Origin: Myxococcus sp. RHSTA-1-4
GTDB taxonomy: Bacteria; Myxococcota; Myxococcia; Myxococcales; Myxococcaceae
Assembly (NCBI RefSeq): GCF_020037125.1
Contig: NZ_JAIQDG010000026.1
Location: 62,001 to 126,000 of the forward strand
Reading direction: 5' to 3'
Length of the DNA stretch: 64,000 nt
Shown: positions 43,261-53,400 of the stretch, one piece after another
How the letters are laid out: each line of letters opens with the position of its first letter
Position numbering within the stretch: position 1 is the stretch's first letter
The notes under the pieces: generated by a model
What the model was told of the DNA's origin: nothing
Databases searched by the model: none
What the model saw: only the letters and a program-made list of their open reading frames with translations
Translations under genes and position numbers: made by a program

Positions 43261-43764
43261 CTACCGCTCCTCGCCACTCCAGTAGTCCACCTCGGCGGAC
43301 AGGGGCAGCGTGGTGAACAGGGTGCGCGCGGCCTTGTCGCCGCCCGGCGCGGAGCCCGCGGAGATGACCACCTTCCGCGAGTCCGGGTACACCATGACGT
43401 CGGGCTCCACCATGGTGGAGAAGGCGAGGTAGCGCAGGGGCTCGGTGCCATCGTTGAGGAGCTGGTGCGCACCCTCGGGGCCAATGGGCAGCGCCACGTA
43501 GTCACCGGCCTTCACCGCGAGGGTGTCCTCGCCCAGGCGCAGCCGGCCGGTGCCGGAGAGGATGTAGTAGGCCTCCTCGTTGGCCAGGTGGTAGTGGCGC
43601 GGCCAGGCGTGCTTGCCGGGAGGCAGCTCCATCAGGCTGCACCCCAGCTTGCGGCCCTTCGCGGCGGCGCCGAGCTGCTTGCGGCGGTACGCCACCTTCG
43701 GGCCCTGCGTGACTTCGCTCCAGGGGACGTCCGGCTCGTGGATGACGTGGGGGTGGGAGGACAT
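43261..43764 (-). CDS. Cupin-domain protein
   Basis: A 167-residue single-domain cupin. The two cupin motifs are GKHAWPRHYHLANEEAYYIL (His and Glu metal ligands; G(X)5HXH(X)3-4E type) and GDYVALPIGPEGAHQLLNDG (motif 2). Cupins of this size bind metal and act as dioxygenases, isomerases or sugar-binding proteins; no substrate is evident. ATG 43764 follows AGGAAGGAG. It is 29 bp downstream of the methyltransferase gene on the same strand, so the two are likely one operon. Confidence 0.83.
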   Translation of the reverse strand: MSSHPHVIHEPDVPWSEVTQGPKVAYRRKQLGAAAKGRKLGCSLMELPPGKHAWPRHYHLANEEAYYILSGTGRLRLGEDTLAVKAGDYVALPIGPEGAHQLLNDGTEPLRYLAFSTMVEPDVMVYPDSRKVVISAGSAPGGDKAARTLFTTLPLSAEVDYWSGEER

Positions 43765-43793
43765 GGCGTGTGCTCCTTCCTGTGTGACGGGGT

Positions 43794-44570
43794 TCAAGGC
43801 CGCGCCGCCAGGAGGGCGAAGACGCGGTGGGGGATGGCGAGCGGGTCGTGTGGGAAGCGCTCGGCGAGCACGGCCGCGAGCGCGGTGTCGAAGCGGGACA
43901 CGGTGTCCGGCGGAAGGGAGGCGCCCACCTTCGCGTTGGCGCGGACGCGGCCCCTCCACGCCTCGTGGGTGTAGGGCGTGGGCACGTCGAAGGTGAAGGA
44001 CTCCAGACCGGTGAAGCCCGCCTCCGCGGTGTCGCGGAACCACTGCGGGTACAGGCCGGTGCCGTGGCTGAAGACGTCGGGCGCCGACGGGCCGGGGTTG
44101 AAGGCCTGGATGAGGGACTCGGTGGCCTCCACCACGTTGCCGGGCAGGGCCATCCAGTCGAAGTGGGCGATGACGAGCCGCCCACCGGGAGCGAGCAACC
44201 GCGCGGCCTCGCGAGCGGCGGCGGGCCGGTCGAACCAGTGCCAGCACTGTCCGGCGACGACGAGGTCGAACGCGCCCGAGGGCAGGCCGGTGTGCTCGGC
44301 GGGAGCCTGGTGGAAGTCGATGCTCAGTCCGGCCTCGGTGGCGAGCCGCCGCGCGGCCTCCAGCATGGGGGCGGACACGTCGAGCGCGTGCACTGTGCAG
44401 CCGTGCCGCGCGAGCCCCCGGGCCACGGTGCCGGTACCCGTGCCCAGGTCCACCGCGCGCACGCCGGGCCGGAGGAGTCCCTCCCGGGCGAGCCGCTCGA
44501 AGAAGGCATCCGGGAAGCCGGCGCGGTGCTTCGCGTAGTCAGAAGACGTGCGTCCGAAGTCCACCTGCAT
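43794..44570 (-). CDS. SAM-dependent methyltransferase
   Basis: A 258-residue class I methyltransferase. Motif I is VRAVDLGTGTGTVARGLARHG; motif II VHALDVSAPMLEAARRLA; motif IV FDLVVAGQCWHWFDRPAA; then LLAPGGRLVIAHFD. The CWHWFD block and SSDYAKHRAGFPDAFFERLA start match the family of small methyltransferases acting on unknown metabolites. ATG 44570 is chosen over ATG 44585 because AAGGAG lies 7 nt before it. It is divergent from the HTH-citrate synthase gene (69 bp apart) and leads into the cupin gene. Confidence 0.85.
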   Translation of the reverse strand: MQVDFGRTSSDYAKHRAGFPDAFFERLAREGLLRPGVRAVDLGTGTGTVARGLARHGCTVHALDVSAPMLEAARRLATEAGLSIDFHQAPAEHTGLPSGAFDLVVAGQCWHWFDRPAAAREAARLLAPGGRLVIAHFDWMALPGNVVEATESLIQAFNPGPSAPDVFSHGTGLYPQWFRDTAEAGFTGLESFTFDVPTPYTHEAWRGRVRANAKVGASLPPDTVSRFDTALAAVLAERFPHDPLAIPHRVFALLAARP

Positions 44571-44639
44571 GACGGGCTCCTTCATATCGACATGGCATCG
44601 AGTCGAGTCGACAATGTGCCTCGGGGAGGCGCGTGAGAC
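44571..44639. promoter_or_regulatory. Divergent promoter region with TCGACA repeats
   Basis: The 69-bp gap between two divergent genes carries TCGACA twice (about 44587 and 44605) around TCGAGTCGAG, a short repeat array that may bind the HTH protein encoded next to it. Confidence 0.35.
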
Positions 44640-45950
44640 ATGAGTAGGCGCAAGGGCGGTCGCTCTCAATCTCGATTCGACCATCAACGTGAGGAGGAGC
44701 TGGTGCCGGCGGCGGAGGCCGCGGCGCTGCTGGGGGTGAAGCGGGCGACGCTCTACACGTACGTGAGCCGGGGGCTCGTGCGCTGCGTGCCCGAGCCGGG
44801 GACGAAGGAGAACCGCTATGTGCGCTCGGACCTGGAGCGGTTGAAGGCCCGGCATGACGCGCGGGCGGGACATGCGGCGGTGGCCTCGGGGGCGCTGCGG
44901 TGGGGCGAGCCGGTCATCGACTCCTCGGTGTCACGGGTGGGCGCGGAGGGGCTGGCGTACCGGGGGCAGCCGGCGGTGGCGCTCGCGGTGGAGGGGCGCG
45001 GCTTCGAGGACGTGGCGGAGCTGCTGTGGACGGGGACGCTTCCGCCGGAGGCGGTGCTGTGGCCGGCGCCGGAGCCGTCCTTCCCTCCCTCGGAGCTGGC
45101 GCGGCTGCTGCCACGGGGGACGCCTCCGGTGGCGGCGCTGTCGGCGCTGGTGACGCTGCTGGGCGCGAGGGACCCGGTGCGCTTCGCGGCGCCTCCCGAG
45201 AGCGAGAAGGCACGAGCGCGGCGGTTGCTGCGGCACCTGGCGGCCTGGGTGTGCGTGGCCCAGGCGCCGGGGCGGGTGGTGCGGGCGCTGAAGGAGGACA
45301 CGGTGGCGGCGTCGCTGGCGTGCGCGTGGGGCACGGGGGTGAAGCGGGCGCCGGCGCTGCTGAACCGGGCGCTGGTGCTGTGCGCGGACCACGAGCTGAA
45401 CGTGTCCACCTTCGCGGCGCGGGTGACGGCGTCCTCGGGGGCGGACCTCTACGCGTGTGTGAGCGCTGCGCTGGCGGCGCTGTCCGGGCCGAAGCACGGC
45501 GGGTCCTGTGACAGGGTGGAGGCGCTGCTGGCGGAGGTGGGCCGGCCGGAGCGCGCGACGGAGGTGGTGTACGAGCGCCTGCGGCGGGGCGAGTCGGTGC
45601 CCGGCTTCGGCCACCCACTGTACCCCGACGGAGACCCGAGGACGCCCCCGCTGGTGGAGGCGGCACAGTCGGTGCGGCCGGAGGCAATGGGCGTCCGTGT
45701 CGCGCGCTCGGTGCTGGAGGTGATGCGGAAGGCGGGGCACCCGCCGCCGTCGGTGGACTTCGGGCTGGTCATGCTCGCGGAGGCACTGGGGCTGCCACCG
45801 GGCGCGGGGGCCACGCTGTTCGCCGTGGGCCGCGCGGCGGGCTGGGTGGCGCACGTGCTGGAGCAGCGCGAGCAGGGCCACCTCCTGCGCCCGCGTGCCC
45901 GCTATGTGGAGCCCGCCCTGCCCTCTTCCCCCGGAAGAGTCGTGCCCTGA
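44640..45950 (+). CDS. Citrate synthase-family protein with N-terminal helix-turn-helix
   Basis: A 436-residue protein. Residues about 20-70 are a MerR/excisionase-like helix-turn-helix (VPAAEAAALLGVKRATLYTY; YVRSDLERLKARH). The rest is a citrate synthase fold with ALLNRALVLCADHELNVSTF (catalytic His), SGPKHGGSCDRVEALL, VPGFGHPLYPDGDPR (His-Pro loop), and FGLVMLAEALGLPPGAG. The third catalytic residue, an Asp, lies in VDFGLVM. HTH-citrate synthases may be real enzymes (2-methylcitrate or citrate) or metabolite-sensing regulators. It faces the methyltransferase gene, which it could control. Single gene, ended by the hairpin at 45957. Confidence 0.85.
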   Translation: MSRRKGGRSQSRFDHQREEELVPAAEAAALLGVKRATLYTYVSRGLVRCVPEPGTKENRYVRSDLERLKARHDARAGHAAVASGALRWGEPVIDSSVSRVGAEGLAYRGQPAVALAVEGRGFEDVAELLWTGTLPPEAVLWPAPEPSFPPSELARLLPRGTPPVAALSALVTLLGARDPVRFAAPPESEKARARRLLRHLAAWVCVAQAPGRVVRALKEDTVAASLACAWGTGVKRAPALLNRALVLCADHELNVSTFAARVTASSGADLYACVSAALAALSGPKHGGSCDRVEALLAEVGRPERATEVVYERLRRGESVPGFGHPLYPDGDPRTPPLVEAAQSVRPEAMGVRVARSVLEVMRKAGHPPPSVDFGLVMLAEALGLPPGAGATLFAVGRAAGWVAHVLEQREQGHLLRPRARYVEPALPSSPGRVVP

Positions 45951-45956
45951 AAACAC

Positions 45957-46000
45957 CCGGGCCCCACCCAGGTGGCGAGTGCCACCCGAGCAGGGCCCGG
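45957..46000. terminator. Two-part terminator between convergent genes
   Basis: An 8-bp outer stem, CCGGGCCC with GGGCCCGG, encloses a perfect 6-bp hairpin GGTGGC-GAGT-GCCACC. It lies between the HTH-citrate synthase gene and the end of the cohesin-like gene. Confidence 0.65.
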
Positions 46001-46048
46001 AAGCTGGACTCACCGGTGGGACTCGGGCCCCACCGGTGAAGCCCTCAA

Positions 46049-49000
46049 CTACCGCTGAGCGGTCTGCTGGAAGCCAGGGTCGGCGGTAATCTCCAGGCGG
46101 CCGATGCCGAAGTCGTTGCTGCCGACCACGTCATCGCCCAGCTTGTTCCGGAGCAGGCCCTTGAAGCGGCTGCCCAGGCTGGCACCGTCGAACACCACGC
46201 CCGGCTCGGCGCCCGGAGCCAGCTCGAGGGTGAGCTGATACAGGACGCTGCCCGTGGGAATGGCGGTGTCCGCCGCCACCGAGCCCGAGCCGCCGGCCTT
46301 CTGGCTGATACCGCTGGTCAGCACCCCTGCCAGCGGGCCGGAAGCCGGCAGCGCCACCGCGGCGGCCGGCACCGAGGCGCCCGCCGACAGGATGGCACCC
46401 GCCGTCAGCGCCCCCGCCGTGGGCAGCCGCACCTTCGTGGCGTCCAGCGGGAGGTTGAAGCCCACGCCGTAGCCGCTCAGGTCCTCGGCCGCCACCACGT
46501 CCAGCACCAGCCGCGTGGCCGTGGAGGACGGGTTGCGCATCACCCGGATGCGGCCGGCCGCCGGGTCCGTGTACGCCAGCGTCGCGCCGTACACGTCGAA
46601 CGCGGCGGACTCGGCGCCCACCAGCGGGCCCGAGGACGCCGCCAGGGTGTAGCCCTGGCCGTTACGGTCCACCGTCAGGTCACCGAAGCGCGCCACGCCG
46701 GCCTGCGCGGCCACCTGCACCGTGCCGCCGAGCACCGCGCCGTTCGCGTTGCCCAGCGCCAGGGCAACCTCGCTGGCCGACGTCGCCGTGTTGCCGAACG
46801 CGTCCACCAGACGCACCGCCACCTCGTTCAGCGGCAGCCCGTTGGGCGTCGAGCGCGGCTGCGCGGCGAACTCCAGGCGGGTGGGCTCCGCGCCGATGAT
46901 GGCGAACGGAGCGCTCGTCGCCGGGGTCAGCCCCGTCTGGCTGGCCTTCAGCGTGTAGCCCCGGCCGGCCTTCTCCAGCACCAGGTCCGCGAAGGTCGCC
47001 ACGCCATTCGACACCGGCTGCGTCAGCGTGCCGCGCAGCGTGTCGCCACCCGGGTTGGCGCCCAGGGACAGCGTCACGTTCCCGCTGCCGCTCGTCGCGT
47101 TGCCGAAGCGGTCCGTCACCTGCACCTGGACCGCCGGGCCAATCGCCGAGCCCGCCTGCGTCTCCGCCGCCACCGGGCGGAACGCCATGGCCGACGCCGC
47201 GGCGGCGGTGATGTTCACCGCCCGCGAGTAGCCGACGTACAGCTCGGTGAAGGCCGCGTTGTAGCCCACGAACACGAGCTGCGTCGCGCCCACCTTGTCC
47301 AGGGCCAGCCCCTCGAAGGTGACCACGCCGTTGACGGCCGCCACCTCGCGCGCGCCCGCCACCACCGAGGCGCCCGCCGGGTTGGCGTCGGGGTCCACCG
47401 CGACGGCCACCAGCTCACCGTAGCTCGGCACCAGGTTGCCGAACGCGTCCCGAGCCTCCACGGTGATGGTGCCCAGGGACTCACCGGCCACCGCCGTCTC
47501 GGGCGGCTCCGTCGCCACCACCAGCGTGTCGACGCCAGCGGGGGCGATGTTGAACGTGTTGCTCGTCACCTCGGAGAGCCCGTCGGAGGTAGCGCGCAGC
47601 GAGTACCCGCTGCCCGCCTTCTCCAGCCGCAGCGCGCCGAAGGTGGCCACGCCCGCGTCGGCCGACACCGTCAGCGTGCCCAGCAGCGTGCCGTTGGCCG
47701 GGTTGGCCGCCAGCGCCACCGTGACGCTCGCCGTGGAGGCCGTCTGGTTGTCGAACGCGTCCAGGATGGACACGCGCACCCCCGGAGTCAGGGCCACGCC
47801 CGCCGTGCCGTTGGCCGGCTGCTGCGAGATGACCAGCTTCGCCGCGGATGCCGCCGAGATGTCGAACGTGTTGCTCGTCACCTCGGTGAGCCCGTCGGAG
47901 GTGGCGCGCAGCGAGTACCCGCTGCCCGCCTTCTCCAGCCGCAGGGTGTCGAAGGTGGCCACGCCCGCGTCAGCCGACACCGTCAGCGTGCCCAGCAGCG
48001 TGCCGTTGGCCGGGTTGGCCGCCAGCGCCACCGTGACGCTCGCCGTGGAGGCCGTCTGGTTGTCGAACGCGTCCAGGATGGACACGCGCACCCCCGGAGC
48101 CAGGGCCACGCCCGCCGTGCCGTTGGCCGGCTGCTGTGAGACGGCCAGCTTCGCCGCGTCCGCCGCGGAGATGGAGAACGCGCTGCTCGTCGCCTCGGTG
48201 AGCCCGTCGGAGGTGGCGCGCAGCGTGTAGTCCGCCGCCGCCTTCCGGAGGTGGACCGCGGAGAAGCGAGCCACGCCCGCCGCCGCGGCCTCCTCCACGT
48301 CACCCCCCAGCGTATCGCCGCCCGGGTTGGCGCCCAGCGCCAGCGTGATGGTGGCGGTGGAGTCCGCCATGTTGCCGTACGCGTCGTGCACCTCGACCTC
48401 GAAGGCCGCCAGGTCCTGCCCCGCGATACCGTTCGCGGGCTGGGTGCGGAAGGCCAGCGCCGCCGCGGACGCCGCGGCGATGTCGAACGTGTTGCTCGTC
48501 ACCTCGGTGAGCCCGTCGGAGGTAGCGCGCAGCGAGTACCCGCTGCCCGCCTTCTCCAGCCGCAGCGCGCCGAAGGTGGCCACGCCCGCGTCGGCCGACA
48601 CCGTCAGCGTGCCCAGCAGCGTGCCGTTGGCCGGGTTGGCCGCCAGCGCCACCGTGACGCTCGCCGTGGAGGCCGTCTGGTTGTCGAACGCATCCAGGAT
48701 GGACACGCGCATCCCCGGGTTCAGGGCCACGCCCGCCGTGCCGTTGGCCGGCTGCTGCGAGATGACCAGCTTCGCCGCGTCCGCCGCGGAGATGGAGAAC
48801 GCGCTGCTCGTCGCCTCCGCCAGCGAGCCCGAGCTGGCACGCAGCGTGTAGCCCGCACCGGCCCGCTGGACGTTGACCGCGGAGAAGCGGGCAACGCCAT
48901 TCTCGGCCGCCACGGTGGTGGTGCCGTTCAGCACCACGCCCGCGCCGCCTTGCAGCGCCAGCGTCACCTGCTCCGTGGAGGGCACCGTGTTGCCGAACGC

Positions 49001-50470
49001 GTCACGGATGGTGACCTCGACGGCCGGGGCCAGCGCCGCGCCCGCGGTGCCGTTGGCCGGCTGCGCGGTGAAGGCCAGCGCCGCCGCCGCCGCGGGGGCG
49101 ATGTCGAACGTGCCGCTCGTCGCGGACTCCAGCAACCCCGACGTGGCCCGGAGGGTGTACCCCTGGGCCGCCACGTTGATGGACAGGTTGGCGAACGTCG
49201 CCACGCCACCCTCCGCGGACACCGAGGCCGTACCGTTGAGCGTCGCGCTGCCCGGGTTGGCGTCGAGCGCCACCGCCACCGTCGCGTTGGAGGCGGTCCG
49301 GTTGCCGTAGGTGTCCAGCAGCTCCACCTGCACCGCCGGGCTGAAGGCCACGCCCGCGGTGGCCGCGCCGGGCGCCGCCACGTAGGCCAGCCGCGCCGCC
49401 GCCGCCGGGGTGATGGCGAACGCCGACGAGTCCGCCGCCGTCAGGGAGCCGAAGCTGGCGCGCAGCGTGTAGCCCGCGCCCGCCTTCTGGACGCTCAGCG
49501 CGTCGAAGGTGGCCACGCCGTTGGCCACCGCCACCGAGGCCGTCCCCGCCAGCGTGGCGCCGTTGCCGGACACCAGCTCCACGGTGACGTTTCCCTGGGC
49601 GCGCTTCGCCACACGGCCATGCGAGTCCAGCACCGTCACCCGCACCGGCGCCAGGGTGGCACCCGCCACCGCGGACTCCGCCGGCTGCGTGGTGAAGCTC
49701 AGGCTGGCCGGCTGGCCGGGACGCACGGTGAACGGAGCGGACTTCACCACGGGCAGCGAGCCCGAGGAGAAGGCCAGCACGTAGCCCGTGCCATCCTCGT
49801 CGACGGTCAGCTCATTGAAGGTGGCCACGCCATTCACCGCCTCCGCGGTGGTGTTGCCGCCCAGCGTGGCTCCCGTGGCGCCGCCCTCGAGCGCCACCGT
49901 CACGGTGGCCGCGTCGTCCGCGGTGTTGCCGAAGGCATCCTGCACGTTGATGACCACCGGGGAGAGCACCGTATGCACGTCCACGTCCGTGGGGCCGGTG
50001 GTGAGCGCCATGCGAGCCGGAGCGGCCGCGCGCACGGAGAACGCCGAGCTGCTCGCGGTCTGCGTGCCGACCTGGGCCGACAGCTTCATGTTGGCGCCGA
50101 CCTTCGCCACGGTGAGGTCGGTGAAGCGGGCCACGCCGTAGAGGAGCGCGGTCCGGGTGGAGCCCCCGAGCCGTGCGTCGGCGGGGGCATCCGTCAGCGT
50201 GAGCTGCACCGTCCCGCCGCGCTCGACGACGACGTTGCCGTTGGCGTCGACGAGGGCCACTTCGACGGCCCCGAGCCGCTCACCCGCCCGGACCGAGCCG
50301 GGCTGGGTGCGGAAGACCAGGGTGGCCTCCGCGGGCTGGGGCTTGGGGTCGTCACCGCACGCGGTGGCGAACAGCGCCGCGAGCAGCGTGAGACCGACAG
50401 CAATTCGCTGGGTCACGATGTTGCGCTCCATGAGGAACGAATGAGGGGAAGAGGACGCGCGCATGTTCAC
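46049..50470 (-). CDS. Large Ig-repeat lipoprotein with cohesin-like C-terminal domain
   Basis: A 1473-residue predicted lipoprotein. The start GTG 50470 overlaps the upstream stop (GTGA) and has GGAGG 6 nt before it; ATG 50431 is an alternative. The signal peptide ends LLAALFATACGDD. Then come about twelve Ig-like repeats of roughly 100 residues, each with FxTQPxxxxAG..L..V.V...D..GN and GVATF..L...K.G.GYTLRA. The final domain (about 1310-1465) has TRLVLDVVAAEDLSGYGVGF, TGSVLYQLTLELAPGAEPGVV and FGIGRLEI, resembling a cohesin. The partner gene upstream ends in dockerin-like repeats. Probably an outer-membrane scaffold. Confidence 0.78.
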   Translation of the reverse strand: MNMRASSSPHSFLMERNIVTQRIAVGLTLLAALFATACGDDPKPQPAEATLVFRTQPGSVRAGERLGAVEVALVDANGNVVVERGGTVQLTLTDAPADARLGGSTRTALLYGVARFTDLTVAKVGANMKLSAQVGTQTASSSAFSVRAAAPARMALTTGPTDVDVHTVLSPVVINVQDAFGNTADDAATVTVALEGGATGATLGGNTTAEAVNGVATFNELTVDEDGTGYVLAFSSGSLPVVKSAPFTVRPGQPASLSFTTQPAESAVAGATLAPVRVTVLDSHGRVAKRAQGNVTVELVSGNGATLAGTASVAVANGVATFDALSVQKAGAGYTLRASFGSLTAADSSAFAITPAAAARLAYVAAPGAATAGVAFSPAVQVELLDTYGNRTASNATVAVALDANPGSATLNGTASVSAEGGVATFANLSINVAAQGYTLRATSGLLESATSGTFDIAPAAAAALAFTAQPANGTAGAALAPAVEVTIRDAFGNTVPSTEQVTLALQGGAGVVLNGTTTVAAENGVARFSAVNVQRAGAGYTLRASSGSLAEATSSAFSISAADAAKLVISQQPANGTAGVALNPGMRVSILDAFDNQTASTASVTVALAANPANGTLLGTLTVSADAGVATFGALRLEKAGSGYSLRATSDGLTEVTSNTFDIAAASAAALAFRTQPANGIAGQDLAAFEVEVHDAYGNMADSTATITLALGANPGGDTLGGDVEEAAAAGVARFSAVHLRKAAADYTLRATSDGLTEATSSAFSISAADAAKLAVSQQPANGTAGVALAPGVRVSILDAFDNQTASTASVTVALAANPANGTLLGTLTVSADAGVATFDTLRLEKAGSGYSLRATSDGLTEVTSNTFDISAASAAKLVISQQPANGTAGVALTPGVRVSILDAFDNQTASTASVTVALAANPANGTLLGTLTVSADAGVATFGALRLEKAGSGYSLRATSDGLSEVTSNTFNIAPAGVDTLVVATEPPETAVAGESLGTITVEARDAFGNLVPSYGELVAVAVDPDANPAGASVVAGAREVAAVNGVVTFEGLALDKVGATQLVFVGYNAAFTELYVGYSRAVNITAAAASAMAFRPVAAETQAGSAIGPAVQVQVTDRFGNATSGSGNVTLSLGANPGGDTLRGTLTQPVSNGVATFADLVLEKAGRGYTLKASQTGLTPATSAPFAIIGAEPTRLEFAAQPRSTPNGLPLNEVAVRLVDAFGNTATSASEVALALGNANGAVLGGTVQVAAQAGVARFGDLTVDRNGQGYTLAASSGPLVGAESAAFDVYGATLAYTDPAAGRIRVMRNPSSTATRLVLDVVAAEDLSGYGVGFNLPLDATKVRLPTAGALTAGAILSAGASVPAAAVALPASGPLAGVLTSGISQKAGGSGSVAADTAIPTGSVLYQLTLELAPGAEPGVVFDGASLGSRFKGLLRNKLGDDVVGSNDFGIGRLEITADPGFQQTAQR
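47552..48753 (-). repeat. Three nearly identical 269-bp repeats
   Basis: Copies at 47552-47820, 47864-48132 and 48485-48753 differ at only a handful of bases and align without gaps. Each encodes one Ig-like repeat with the identical core ILDAFDNQTASTASVTVALA. Other repeats of the same gene are far more diverged, so these three were copied or homogenised recently. Confidence 0.85.
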
Positions 50471-53400
50471 GGCCGCCCTCCGTAACGGGTCAGGAGCTGC
50501 GCCAGGTCGTCGTCATCCACCGCGTTCACGGGGCCCACGAGGTCCTGGTTCCAGTCGTAGTAGGGCTTCTCCGCCGTCGCCGGGGTGGTGCCCAGGCGGT
50601 TGGCCGTGGACAGCAGGTCCACGAAGTCGAGCTGCCCGTTGCGGTCATAGTCGCCGTTGCCGGCCACGCCGCGCTCGGCGGTGGCGGACGGGTAGATTTC
50701 CCACATGCCGCGGCCGAAGGTGGCGACACGCAGCAGGCCACCGGTGCGGCCCACGAACATGTCCGTCACCCGCACCAGCGGCAGGCCCACGCCGTAGCGC
50801 TCCCAGGTGGCACCCTGGTTGGTGCTCCGGTAGACGCCCAGGTCCGTGCCGGCGAACAGCGTCTGGTTGGTGTCGTCGGACGGGTCGAAGCGCACCACGT
50901 TGACGGGCACGTTCGGCAGGTTGCTGGAGATGTTCTGCCACGTCTGGCCGCGGTTGGTCGTGAGGTACACGCGGCCGAGGCCCGGCGGCAGGACGGAGGC
51001 CAGCGCCGCGCTGGACACCACGAACATGTCGCCCGGGTTGATGCCGGTGTGGTTCGGCGGGAAGTCGATGCTGCTGGTGAAGGTGGGCGTCTCGTTGGAG
51101 TCGATGGTGCCGCTGCCGTTGAGGTCCGTGCCCATGCGGTTGGTCACCGTCCACGCGCACTGCGAGGCCGGCGTGTCCAGCGTGCAGCCGGACATCACGC
51201 GGAAGCGCCCGCCGCTGCCGGCGATGCCGTACAGGCCGTCCACGGTGGAGGACACGCCCAGCGCGCGCACGGCGACGGAGTAGTCGCACGCGCCCAGGAG
51301 CTGCCACTGGCGGCGGTCCGTGCTGGTCGGCGTCCCAATCAGGCGGAACACGCCATAGGTGGTGCCGGTGATGGCCGCCGGACGGTTGCCGGTGTTGACG
51401 GCCATGACCTTGGTGAGGAACGTGGTGGTGTCACCGGAGGCGCAACCGCCCGAGGCCGCGGTGGTGGGAGGCACCAGCGTCCGCCACGTCCCGCCCACGC
51501 CCTGGTTGCAGCCACGGTTCGCCGGGACGTCCGGGTCGCAGTAGCGGGTGGAGCTGTACTGCACCGAGCCCCAGTAGATGCTGTCCTCGCCCACGCGGGA
51601 CGCGGCCACGCCGATACCGTCGCCGCCGATGACCTGGTTGAAGGTGGTGGGGGCGCCCTCGGTGTCGCGGAAGCGCGTGCCGTTGTCCTGGAGGCCCGCG
51701 AACGCGATGAACTGGTTGCCCGTGGCCGGGTCACCCGACGCGACGTTGTACATCAGGTGCGTCGCCAGGCCTCGGTTGGGGAAGCGCCACTGCACCGTCT
51801 CCTGGTTGATGGGCCCCGGCTCGAACACGTTGGTGGACGTGAACAGACCACCGTCGCAGCCCACCATCGTCATGTAGCCGGTGGGCGTGCGCACCACGAG
51901 CGTGCGGTGCCAGTCGGCATGCACGTACGGCAGCACGCCGTCGGACGTCAGCGCGGACTCCGAGTAGGCGGGCAGCCAGTGCGACACCACCTCCCAGGTG
52001 GGCTGGTCCGCCAGGCCGTTGACGGTGCGCAGGCCGCAGAGCGTACCGCCGAGGATGACGCGGTTCTCGTCCCCCGGGTCCACCGCGATGGTGGAGTTGT
52101 ACCAGGCCTGGGCGTTGTGGACGTTGACGCTGACGCACTGAGAGGTGTCCAGGAACGTCATGTTGCGCGGCGTGCCGTCGCCCTGGCCGCCGGACACGTC
52201 CTGCCACGTATTGCCCGCGTCGGTGGAGCGCCAGATGCCGGCGCCGGTGGACACATCGCTGCGCAGGCTGGTGAGCGCGTACAGCACCGTCCGGGTCGGG
52301 TCCTCCGGCGGCGAGCCCGCCGCGAGGGAGATGCGGCCGACGTCCGTGGGGGTGGCCGCGTCGTTGTCGTAGTCCGGCAGCCCGTTGACGGCCAGGCGCG
52401 AGGTCCAGGTCTGGCCCGCGTCCGTGCTCACCCAGATGTCACCCTGGAGGGAGGTGGAGGCGGTGGGCGAGGCCGCCGTGGGGGTGGCGTAGTTCGTGCC
52501 GCTGATGGCCCAGCGGCTCTGGCCGTTCACCTGGCCGGTATAGGCGATGGTCCACACCTGCTCCGGCACCTGCGTGCCCACGTTGGGCAGGTCCACGAGC
52601 TGGAAGGAGGCGCCCGAGTCGGCGGAGCGGAAGAGGCCCACCTCGGTGCCCACGAGGATGATGTTCGGCGCGCTCGGGTCCACCTTGATGGCGCGCACGC
52701 GCAGCGCCTGCACGGCGCGGTTGCCCACGCTGGCGGGATACGTGCCGGCCAGCGCCACCGGCGCCTCCCAGCTCCCACCGCCGTTGGTGGTCTTCACCAC
52801 CTGGCCACCGACCGCGTCCACGAAGTCACCCAGGCCCAGGTACAGCGTGTCCGGGTTCTGGGGGTCCATGGCCATGTCGCCCACGGCCATGTTGCCCAGC
52901 ATCTCCCCGACCGGGTGCCAGGTGGGGTCCGGCGAGAGCAGGTCGAACGTCTTCCACACGCCGCCACCGGAGGTGGAGAGGTAGGCGATGTTCTGGTCCT
53001 TCGGGTGCACGGCCATGCCACTGATGCGGCCGGAGTCCACCTGCAGGTAGGGCCTGCCGTTGAACTGGAAGCGCGCGTCGGTGGGGCCCAGGTTCACCCA
53101 GGAGTTGGCGTCCGTGCCCAGGCCCTTGTTGATGGCGGCCTGGCCGGGAGCCCGGGGCATCAGGTGCGGCCAGCGCTGGGACTCGGCGCGGGCCTCGTCC
53201 AGCAGGATGGCGGAGTCCTCCGCCGTGGGCACGCCCCAGTGGGCCTTGTGCGCCATCCACCGGGAGAACGCGTCATCGATTTCGCGCTCGACGTAGGTGT
53301 TCTCGAACAGCTCCTCCTCGACGGCGGCATGGAGCTGGGGGGGCACGTCCTCGCCGGGCTGCTGCATGAAGTCCTCGAAGCGCAGGCGGCGCTGCTCCTC

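Noticed and set aside
46049-50470. A CRISPR or satellite array, because of the regular repeats at 47552-48753
   Set aside because: The repeats are long, in frame and code for Ig-like domains; spacers are not unique short sequences.
48251-50485. A 744-residue plus-strand frame over the Ig-repeat gene
   Set aside because: His/Arg-rich shadow. The minus strand has signal peptide, repeats and the coupled start.
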